64,000 nt of DNA. Source: Haladaptatus litoreus. Its GTDB lineage: Archaea; Halobacteriota; Halobacteria; Halobacteriales; Haladaptataceae. A program made the position numbers and the translations under genes. The notes beneath the pieces were generated by a model. That model was not told the origin of the DNA and searched no databases. It saw nothing but the letters and a program-made list of their open reading frames with translations. The stretch's first letter is position 1; every line of letters begins with the position of its first letter. Location of the stretch: NCBI RefSeq assembly GCF_900156425.1, contig NZ_FTNO01000002.1, positions 540,125 through 604,124 on the forward strand, given 5' to 3'. This document shows, in pieces, positions 7,880-14,644 of the stretch.

Positions 7880-9175
7880 TTACCGTTCCGGATGCGTTTC
7901 TCCATCGAATCCACCGCGAACGAGCGGTTTGGCGATATGTCGCCGCGCTTCCGGTGGAACTTCGTACCACCCCGACTCCAATTCTCGTTCGATTTCCTGC
8001 TCGACCTTTCCATCTGCCTGCGTTTTACAACCTCGACAGCGATAGCCCTGCCCTGCTCCTGCGCTTTTCATCGACCGACGACATTCGGGACAGTTTGGCG
8101 TCACGAGTTCCGTGATTTTGAGGCTTCTAACCGCGAACTTTTCGAGTTTCAACGTCCCGCGGGAAACTTCCCCGCAAACCGTGATTTCGTCGCCGGGACG
8201 GAGATTTCTGACGTGGTCGCGGAAGCGTTTGGTCGGTTCGAATGCGGCACAAGGGAGGTTGTCAGTTGATTTCGATTCCGATTCGGTATCTGACTCCGAA
8301 GCGAGCGTGAAAAAGACGTGTCCCCCTCGTCTCGTCTCGGGTTTCGAGACGACAGTCCCGGTGATTCTATAGGCGCGATTCTGTTCGACCTCGCCGAGAG
8401 TTCCATCTCGAAGGTGGGCGTCCGTGCCCTGATTCGTCACGAACAGCGCGGTTCGGGTGACTGGTTCCCCCTCGATTTTGGTGGCGACTCGCCGGACTGC
8501 GTCCGGGTCGTCGCCGCGAATCCCGTACAGAATTGGACAGGGTGTATGTGGGATACAAACCGCTTCGCCGGTTCCGCGGTCTACCGTGTCCCAGACCGTC
8601 GGATACTCCACGTTCGAGGCCTCGAACACCGAATCGACATCCACGTCGCGGGGCGTTCCCCATTGTTCCGATTCGCGATAAGAAATGTGTTCGTGCGTCC
8701 ACGCCGAGAAGGCGTTCCAACTTCCGACCGCCGCGAGCGCGCCGATTTTTCCGCGGGCGTTTTTCCATCCGGCATGGCGGTAGCCCGCCGATTCGATTCG
8801 TCGTTCGGCCTCCTCGCGGGACAGGAGGGTTCGAACCGCACGCCGAGCGAAATCTGAAATTTCGCTCGGCGTGTTTTCCGGTGTATGCGGCGCGATCACG
8901 AGGCCAGGATTCGTGTTCGGGTCGTCCGTCTCCGCGGTGGTTTCGAGTTCCTTTCGCGCGAGTTCGAACGCTGATTCCGGGTCGAGGTCGGTGTGAATCG
9001 CGAGGGCGGCGTTGCCCCGTGTTTTGTGCTTTACTGCGGGATTGAGACGAATCAGAAGCAGTCGCTCCACGTCCCCGCCCGCATCTCGAACTCCGTCCGC
9101 GATGCGCGCGGCGAGGTAGGTCGTACACATCCCGCGTTCTCGGGAGTCGGTGTCGTCCAGCCCGATAACCGTCAC
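7880..9175 (-). CDS. tiaS: tRNA(Ile2) 2-agmatinylcytidine synthetase TiaS
   Basis: The 431-residue protein modifies C34 of the AUA-reading tRNA-Ile with agmatine, an archaea-specific step that lets CAU anticodons read AUA. The N-terminus MTVIGLDDTDSRERGMCTTY is the TCKD ATP-binding signature. A ferredoxin-like region follows, then GKIGALAAVGSW and the CPILYGIRGDDP segment. An OB-fold begins near residue 280 (YRITGTVVSKPETRRGGHVF), and a C-terminal zinc ribbon has CPEC and CRGC pairs. A 15-base-arm inverted repeat lies inside the coding sequence at 8839-8873. The gene is convergent with the PLP enzyme, 26 bases apart. Confidence 0.93.
   Translation of the reverse strand: MTVIGLDDTDSRERGMCTTYLAARIADGVRDAGGDVERLLLIRLNPAVKHKTRGNAALAIHTDLDPESAFELARKELETTAETDDPNTNPGLVIAPHTPENTPSEISDFARRAVRTLLSREEAERRIESAGYRHAGWKNARGKIGALAAVGSWNAFSAWTHEHISYRESEQWGTPRDVDVDSVFEASNVEYPTVWDTVDRGTGEAVCIPHTPCPILYGIRGDDPDAVRRVATKIEGEPVTRTALFVTNQGTDAHLRDGTLGEVEQNRAYRITGTVVSKPETRRGGHVFFTLASESDTESESKSTDNLPCAAFEPTKRFRDHVRNLRPGDEITVCGEVSRGTLKLEKFAVRSLKITELVTPNCPECRRSMKSAGAGQGYRCRGCKTQADGKVEQEIERELESGWYEVPPEARRHIAKPLVRGGFDGETHPER
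8839..8873. repeat. Perfect inverted repeat inside tiaS (15-base arms, 5-base loop)
   Basis: Bases 8839-8853 (CACGCCGAGCGAAAT) are the exact reverse complement of 8859-8873, separated by five bases. It encodes part of the NTPSEISDFARRA segment, so it does not disturb the reading frame. Confidence 0.85.
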
Positions 9176-9292
9176 ACGAGACCCTTGTCGCGTGTCGAAC
9201 TAACGGGTTTCGAAGCCACCTTGTACTATATGAATCTATCGCTGATAAGTAGGGAAATCGCAAGACGGCGGTACGTTATTCAGCCAAAACGT

Positions 9293-9300
9293 ATTTATAT
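9293..9300 (+). promoter_or_regulatory. TATA box of the HTH regulator gene
   Basis: ATTTATAT is centred about 25 bases before the ATG at 9322, with no Shine-Dalgarno motif. This spacing predicts a leaderless transcript starting at or very near the ATG, and supports that start. Confidence 0.7.
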
Positions 9301-9321
9301 CGGACTCACTTACCTCCCACC

Positions 9322-10269
9322 ATGTCCCGGTCTGCACTGGTCGGTAACGTAACCGCGATGCTCGAAGACGCGGGATTCGTGGTTAGTGACCGATGTGCAA
9401 TCCGACCAAAGAGTTTCGATGTAGCGGCACGACGCGGATCAGACCTGCTACTGTTGAAAATTCTTGGTAACATCGACGCGTTCGATGCGCAAACCGGCAT
9501 GGAGATGCGGCGACTCGGAACGTATCTCGATGCGACACCGATGGTCATCGGTCTGCGGACGAGAAATCAAGACCTCGAACCCGGCGTGGTGTACTTCCGG
9601 CACGGTGTTCCGGTGTTCAACCCCGACACTGCCGTCGATTTGTTCGTAGAGGGAGTGCCACCACTCGTCTACGCCGCGCCCGGCGGCCTGTACGTCAACA
9701 TCGACGGCGACGTGCTGAAAGACGAGCGCAAGGGTCGCGGCTGGAGCCTCGGCCAACTGGCTTCCGAACTCGGTGTCTCTCGACGAACTGTCTCGAAGTA
9801 CGAAGACGGCATGAACGCAAGCGTCGAGGTGGCAATCGAACTCGAAGAGCTGTTCGAGGGCGAACTAACGAGTGCCGTTGAGGTGTTCGGCGGCGCGGAC
9901 GAACTCACCGAGGAAGACGAACTGGACGAATCCGAAACCGAACCGGAGGACGAACATATGTTCACCACGCTGACCCGGGTCGGTTTCACCGTCCATCCAA
10001 CGACTCGCGCGCCGTTCAAGACGGTGAGCGAGGACGATTACGAAGAGCGCGTGCTGACGAGTCACTCGGCATTCACCCGAACCGCCGAGAAACGCGCTCG
10101 AATCATGAGTTCTATCAGTCAAGTCGCGCGCACTCGGTCGGTGTACTTCGTTGACGAAGCACGGCGCGAAACCGTCGAAGACACTGCACTGGTCGAACGC
10201 GAGGAAGTCGAAGGAATCGACGACGCCGACGAACTTAGAAAACTGATTCGGGAACGGGCGGAAGCGTAG
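9322..10269 (+). CDS. Archaeal HTH-type transcriptional regulator (XRE-like HTH, MF_00584-like)
   Basis: The 315-residue protein has an N-terminal restriction-endonuclease-like alpha/beta domain (about 1-120; [20 protein letters not shown] and [13 protein letters not shown]). A Cro/C1-type helix-turn-helix follows at about 140-165 ([24 protein letters not shown]), then an acidic C-terminal region. This architecture matches the widely conserved archaeal family annotated as putative HTH-type transcriptional regulator. Targets are not known. It stands alone behind its own leaderless promoter and is convergent with a small lipoprotein gene. Confidence 0.85.
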   Translation: MSRSALVGNVTAMLEDAGFVVSDRCAIRPKSFDVAARRGSDLLLLKILGNIDAFDAQTGMEMRRLGTYLDATPMVIGLRTRNQDLEPGVVYFRHGVPVFNPDTAVDLFVEGVPPLVYAAPGGLYVNIDGDVLKDERKGRGWSLGQLASELGVSRRTVSKYEDGMNASVEVAIELEELFEGELTSAVEVFGGADELTEEDELDESETEPEDEHMFTTLTRVGFTVHPTTRAPFKTVSEDDYEERVLTSHSAFTRTAEKRARIMSSISQVARTRSVYFVDEARRETVEDTALVEREEVEGIDDADELRKLIRERAEA

Positions 10270-10272
10270 ATT

Positions 10273-10461
10273 TCAGTCCTCGTTTTCGTCGTCGCCTTCA
10301 CCGTCTCCCATTCCACCACCATCTTCTCCATCGCCGCCATCCCCGCCGTCTTCGCCACCATTGTCACCTTCATCGCCGCCGTCCTCGCCCGGCCCTGTGC
10401 ATCCCGCAAATCCGGCGATGAGCAGTCCACCTGCGGTCAGCAGTTTTCTTCTCGTCGTCAT
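10273..10461 (-). CDS. Small Gly/Asp-rich lipoprotein
   Basis: The 62-residue product begins MTTRRKLLTAGGLLIAGFAG followed by Cys21: a twin-arginine motif, a hydrophobic stretch and a lipobox (AGC). The whole mature part is an acidic low-complexity tail of Gly, Glu and Asp. Haloarchaeal lipoproteins are typically exported by Tat and lipidated at this Cys. It would sit on the outer face of the membrane as a short, highly charged peptide; function is unknown. Three bases separate its stop from that of the HTH regulator on the opposite strand. Confidence 0.6.
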   Translation of the reverse strand: MTTRRKLLTAGGLLIAGFAGCTGPGEDGGDEGDNGGEDGGDGGDGEDGGGMGDGEGDDENED

Positions 10462-10676
10462 ACCGCCCCAAAGGCATCGCTGAGAAGTAAATCAAATGGC
10501 CATTTGGTGCAATAATTGTGCTCCCGTGAGGGAACTGATGGCACCAGACTATTCTCTGAGGTTCGTTGATTGTCGCTCGATACGCCGCTACTGTTTCGTC
10601 TCCTGCCGACGGTTCGTCGTGGCTGTGTCGATGGCGATGTTTCGGATAGTTCTCCGGCTTATAATCTGAAGCGGTT

Positions 10677-10925
10677 TTATGCACCGTATGTTTTTTCGAG
10701 ATACTCCACGATGTCGTCGCTTTCCGGCATTCCTTCGACGCCGTGTTCTTCATCGACCAGCACCGGAACACCAGTCTGGCCGCTGATTTCTTTCACTTCG
10801 GTTCGCTCGCTGTGTGCACGCGGGACGAAGTGGGATTCGTAGTCGAGTCCGAGTTCGTCGAGCTTTGACGTTACTTTGGCGCAGAACGGGCATCCTTGGA
10901 GTTCGTACAGTTCGAGGGTGGACAT
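10677..10925 (-). CDS. Glutaredoxin family protein
   Basis: The 82-residue protein is a minimal thioredoxin-fold domain with the dithiol active site CPFC at residues 12-15, the cis-proline segment TGVPVLVD and the C-terminal ESDDIVEYLEKTYG helix. It reduces disulfides or mixed disulfides in the cytoplasm, probably with gamma-glutamylcysteine in place of glutathione, as known for haloarchaea. The ATG at 10925 starts directly at the fold (MSTLELYELQG); longer in-frame readings upstream run through hairpin-rich non-coding sequence and are rejected. Confidence 0.88.
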   Translation of the reverse strand: MSTLELYELQGCPFCAKVTSKLDELGLDYESHFVPRAHSERTEVKEISGQTGVPVLVDEEHGVEGMPESDDIVEYLEKTYGA

Positions 10926-11224
10926 GGGCGCGGATAGGGGCGACTGAAATAAGAGTGTGGTGGAAGTGAGAAAACCGACCGGTTTTCGAACGACGAAAGG
11001 CGCGGTTTGCCTTTCGGTAGTGAGCAAATCACCGGATTTGTGAAGGTTGGGAGACGCGGTTCGACCATTTTCGCGAAGAATCCCAACACCCGAAACGGCT
11101 ATCTGTCTCGTAGTCGTCTTTTCTTCGAATCTCGTCCTGTCGATTCTGGCGGCGAGGTTCGTGGAATGGGGCAATCATGAGCAAGCAATCATTCGTGGCA
11201 AAGCGAATCAGCACCGACTATTCT
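10926..11224. repeat. Intergenic region with three short perfect hairpins
   Basis: No gene is supported here. Within 70 bases there are three perfect inverted repeats: AAAACC/GGTTTT at 10971-10986, CGAAAGGC/GCCTTTCG at 10994-11016 and CAAATC/GATTTG at 11025-11040. They lie upstream of the glutaredoxin gene and could fold in a 5-prime leader RNA or mark repeat-derived sequence. Confidence 0.5.
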
Positions 11225-11265
11225 GCATCTCACACCACCTCCTTGCAGTCGGTGGTGTGAGATGC
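11225..11265. repeat. 15-base-arm hairpin overlapping the start codon of the nuclease gene
   Basis: Bases 11225-11239 (GCATCTCACACCACC) pair perfectly with 11251-11265, leaving an 11-base loop (11240-11250). The 3-prime arm contains the ATG at 11262-11264. In RNA the start codon would be sequestered; in DNA it is a strong palindrome at the gene boundary. Confidence 0.8.
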
Positions 11266-12182
11266 CATTCGGAACGACGACGACGGTGGAAGTCATCGAA
11301 GCGGTCGATGGCGACACCGTCAAAGTCGATTTGCAGGGCGAACGTGAGAATCTTCGAATTCTCGCCCTCGACACTGAAGAATCGAGTGGTGGCGGGGGAA
11401 AACCTGTAACGCCGTGGGGAAAACAGGCGAAGGAGGAAGCGAAGTCGTTCTTTCCGGAAGGCGAATCCATCACCGTCGAGTTCCCCGGCGACGAGGAACT
11501 GGACGACTGCCTGAAACGCTATCGAGACAACTACGGACGACCGCTGGTGTACGTCCACAAAAACGACACCGACTTTCAGGAACACATGATTCGGGCTGGC
11601 TACAGTCCGTATTTCACGAAGTACGGCTATGCGCATTTCGAGGAGTATCACCGTCGGTACCGCGACGCCGAACGAGAGGCGCAGGCCGAGCATATCGGCG
11701 TGTGGAATCAACTGGCCGTGAACGGTGCTGTGATGCGCGACTACAGTTCGATGTGCGCGTGGTGGGAACTCCGCGCTGAAGTTATCCAGGGGTTCAGACG
11801 AGCGTCCCATCCGTCGCTTTTCGACAGCCGTCTCGATTACGAGAAAATCACGAGTCGAATCGGCGAGGAAGTCGTGGTTTTCACCGAACTCAACGACTAC
11901 TGGCGCGCCGGCGCTGAACACGTCGTGGTCGGTATCGGGTCACAGGCACAGCCGTTTCAGTTGTTTCTCCCCAACGTCAGAACGACGGAAGCGGGCCAGA
12001 GACTCCTGTCACTTCTCGATACGCGATACGTCGCCGAAGACGACGGGGTGACGGTGACGAAGCCACACCGAAGCTACGCCTACGTGCAGGGTGAACTGAA
12101 ACTGTACGAAGAAAAACCGGAAATCGTGGTCACCGCAATCGACCAGATTACGGACGAACCGCCGTCAGCGAGGAGTGAGTAG
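11262..12182 (+). CDS. Staphylococcal-nuclease-like (SNase/Tnc fold) protein with C-terminal OB-like domain
   Basis: The 306-residue protein begins with an SNase domain (about 5-140): VEVIEAVDGDTVKVDL, LRILALDTEE, AKSFFPEGESITVEF and YRDAEREAQAEHIGVWNQ are family hallmarks. The active-site Arg of LRILALDTEE and an acidic pair are present. The C-terminal part (about 165-300) has a second beta-rich module (GEEVVVFTELNDYWRAGAEH) that may bind nucleic acid. No signal peptide is visible, so it would act in the cytoplasm unless exported otherwise. A strong inverted repeat covers its start codon; an alternative start is not apparent downstream within the SNase core. Confidence 0.78.
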   Translation: MPFGTTTTVEVIEAVDGDTVKVDLQGERENLRILALDTEESSGGGGKPVTPWGKQAKEEAKSFFPEGESITVEFPGDEELDDCLKRYRDNYGRPLVYVHKNDTDFQEHMIRAGYSPYFTKYGYAHFEEYHRRYRDAEREAQAEHIGVWNQLAVNGAVMRDYSSMCAWWELRAEVIQGFRRASHPSLFDSRLDYEKITSRIGEEVVVFTELNDYWRAGAEHVVVGIGSQAQPFQLFLPNVRTTEAGQRLLSLLDTRYVAEDDGVTVTKPHRSYAYVQGELKLYEEKPEIVVTAIDQITDEPPSARSE

Positions 12183-12220
12183 ACTGGAAGAGAGTAGGCC
12201 GGGAGAATGAGAAGAACCGT

Positions 12221-13666
12221 TCAGACGTTGCCTTGCAACATTCCACTCGTCCGGACGAAGAAGTAGAGGACGAAGGCGACTGCGAGCGCCCAGTGGCCGG
12301 GTCGGGTGTCCTCCAGTTCGCCTGCCGCGAGTTTGACGATTGGGTAGGAGACGATGCCCGCGGCGATGCCGTAGGCGATGGAGAACGTGAAGGGCATAAT
12401 GAGGATGGTCATGCCTGCCGGAACCGTATTGGTGATGTCGTCCCACGCGATGTCAACGACGTTTCCGAGCATCACGACACCGATGACGACTAGCGCGATG
12501 TGGGAGGCGTACTGCGGAATCGCGGCGGCCACGGGAACGAAGGCCAGCGACAGTATGAACAGGAGTCCGACGACGAGCGCCGTCATTCCGGTTCGACCGC
12601 CCTCTTCGACACCCGAGGCGGATTCGATGTAGGTCGTCACGGTCGAAGTGCCGAGCATGCCGCCAACCGTCGTTCCGACTGCGTCGGCCATGAGCGGTTT
12701 GTCGATGTCCGGAAGGTTTCCTTTGTCGTTGAGGAAGCCGCCGACCTGTCCGACGCCGACGAGGGTTCCGGCGGTGTCGAAGAAGTCCACGAAGAAGAAC
12801 GTGAACACGACGAGCGCGAACGAGAAGGCCTCGATGCCATTGAGTCCCGAAATGAACGCTCCGGCGACCGGGGTGATGTCGTAGGTCGCGCCCACCATCT
12901 GCGGCGTGAGCGTGTTGGGCGCGACGAGGCCGAACCATTCTGCGGCGTAGCCGACGAGCGTCGTCAGGCCGATGCCGATGATGATGGAACCCGGCGTGCC
13001 GCGGGCGTATAGCGCGAAGGTGAGGAAGAGGCCGAACACGGAGAGAATCGCCACGGGGTCGGACGCGACAGGGCCGAGCGTGACGTAGGTCGCTTCGTCG
13101 GGAACGACGACGTTCATCGCCTGCAAGCCGATGATGGCGAGGAACAGTCCGATACCGGTTCCGACGGCGAACTTCACCGGTTCTGGAAACAGACGGATGA
13201 CGTATTTTCGTGCGCCGATTGCGGTCAGTGCGATGAAAATGAGTCCTTCCACGAACACCGCGGCCAGCGCGGTCTGCCACGAAATTCCGAGTGCGCCGAC
13301 GACCGTGAACGCGAAGAAGGCGTTCAGGCCGAGGCCGGGTGCCTGCGCGAACGGTCTGTTCGCGTAGAAGGCCATCGTGAGCGTTGCGACCGCGGCCGCG
13401 ATGATGGTCACGACGGCGAGCATCGAAACCGTCTGGCCGTAGGAGTATCCGGCCAGTTGGATGCCGTCTTGAATCGGAATATCCGGGCTGTCTGCGAGGA
13501 TGCTTGGATTGACGACGACGATGTAGCTCATCGTCAAAAACGTCGTTATCCCCGCGACGACTTCCGTTCGTAAATCTGTGCCGTGTTCTTCGAAACCGAA
13601 GTAGTTTGCGAGGACACCGGCCATTCCCGAACTGGCGGTAGTGTCTGTAGTATCACTCGTCCCCAT
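12221..13666 (-). CDS. AzgA-type purine permease (NCS2 family)
   Basis: The 481-residue protein has about 12-14 membrane helices. The N-terminal FGFEEHGTDLRTEVVAGITTFLTMSYI, QAPGLGLNAFFAFTV, GTGIGLFLAIIGLQ and ESASGVEEGGRTGMTALVVG segments are hallmarks of the AzgA branch of nucleobase transporters, which import adenine, guanine or hypoxanthine with H+. A PRTase-type regulator gene (13825-14538) lies directly upstream on the same strand, which suggests that purine or PRPP state controls uptake. The gene is convergent with the SNase-fold gene. Confidence 0.88.
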   Translation of the reverse strand: MGTSDTTDTTASSGMAGVLANYFGFEEHGTDLRTEVVAGITTFLTMSYIVVVNPSILADSPDIPIQDGIQLAGYSYGQTVSMLAVVTIIAAAVATLTMAFYANRPFAQAPGLGLNAFFAFTVVGALGISWQTALAAVFVEGLIFIALTAIGARKYVIRLFPEPVKFAVGTGIGLFLAIIGLQAMNVVVPDEATYVTLGPVASDPVAILSVFGLFLTFALYARGTPGSIIIGIGLTTLVGYAAEWFGLVAPNTLTPQMVGATYDITPVAGAFISGLNGIEAFSFALVVFTFFFVDFFDTAGTLVGVGQVGGFLNDKGNLPDIDKPLMADAVGTTVGGMLGTSTVTTYIESASGVEEGGRTGMTALVVGLLFILSLAFVPVAAAIPQYASHIALVVIGVVMLGNVVDIAWDDITNTVPAGMTILIMPFTFSIAYGIAAGIVSYPIVKLAAGELEDTRPGHWALAVAFVLYFFVRTSGMLQGNV

Positions 13667-13824
13667 AATGCACGAGTGAGCATATCCGTGATAGCATACT
13701 TAACAGTTCCCATTGATTCTGGGCAGCTATACGCAATCGTGTATAATTTATCGGAATAGTGGATTTTAGTCGTCTAATTTCGCATAGATGTGCCTACAAT
13801 TTCGAATCGACGGACGACGTATCC

Positions 13825-14538
13825 TCAGTCGAACGACGCCAGCGCACCGACGGGTGCGTCGGTGCGCGCTTTCGCACGCTCGATACCTTCGTCGCCCGCC
13901 GCGATGAGCGCGAAGACGCCGCCGACATCCGCGTCCGCGTCACTGGCGATTTCCAAAAGCAGTTCTTGGGTTTCGCCGGAGCGAATCAGGTCGTCCACGA
14001 CGAGGACGGTTTCGCCCGACCCGATGGCGGAGGAAGGGAGATAGTAGGTGAGTTCGATACCCGAGGCGAGTCGCTGACGGGCCTCGATGAACTCCTCGAC
14101 GGCGGTTTCCTTGGATTTCTTCGCGTAGGCACAGCGCGCCCCGAAGTAACTCGCCATCGCGGCGGCGAGCGTGATGCCGTCGGTTGCTGCGGTCAACACC
14201 ACGTCTGGGTGTTCGAAATCGAACGTCTCGGCGGCGACGGGCGCGACGAGGTCGAGAAACGACTGGTCGAAAACGACGTCGGAGTTGTCCACGTAGCCCT
14301 CGGTGTCGAGTCGAGTGCGGGCTTGCAGTTCCTCCGCGAGTTCTTTCTTTCCGACGCCCTCGACGACCGCCTCCGCGCGGTCGGTGCTCGGCAGGACGTG
14401 GCCGTTCACGTAGCGGTTCAAATCGCCTGCCGGAAGTTCGGTTACTTCGGCGAGTTCGTCGTAGGTTCGGGTCTCTTTTAACATCCGCAGAACTGAGACT
14501 GCCTGTAGTTGGAGAGTGGCCTTCTCTGCTCGATTCAT
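13825..14538 (-). CDS. GfcR-like transcriptional regulator (HTH plus PRTase domain)
   Basis: The 237-residue protein joins an N-terminal helix-turn-helix (about 15-45, MLKETRTYDELAEVTELPAG) to a type I phosphoribosyltransferase domain. The PRPP loop reads VLVVDDLIRSGET near residue 185. This is the architecture of the haloarchaeal regulator GfcR, described as controlling sugar catabolism in Haloferax; related proteins were formerly annotated as PyrE-like. Here the next gene downstream is a purine permease, so a purine/PRPP-sensing role is an alternative. The ATG at 14538 gives MNRAEKATLQLQ; an in-frame extension to 14604 is unlikely. Confidence 0.8.
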   Translation of the reverse strand: MNRAEKATLQLQAVSVLRMLKETRTYDELAEVTELPAGDLNRYVNGHVLPSTDRAEAVVEGVGKKELAEELQARTRLDTEGYVDNSDVVFDQSFLDLVAPVAAETFDFEHPDVVLTAATDGITLAAAMASYFGARCAYAKKSKETAVEEFIEARQRLASGIELTYYLPSSAIGSGETVLVVDDLIRSGETQELLLEIASDADADVGGVFALIAAGDEGIERAKARTDAPVGALASFD

Positions 14539-14644
14539 ACCTCTGTACTCACCATCGTGCAACCTTGAACACTTCGATGGAGAATGTAGTGTGTCTGGGC
14601 ACACCCGTGCTATTTATCCACGCACCTGTTCTTGTTTTTTTGAC

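Noticed and set aside
10926-11174. N-terminal extension of glutaredoxin to 11174
   Set aside because: The extension crosses three hairpins, has no conserved residues, and the fold starts at the ATG at 10925.
13759-14481. Plus-strand ORF of 240 residues
   Set aside because: Antisense to the GfcR-like gene; no family features, and the minus-strand protein is clearly conserved.
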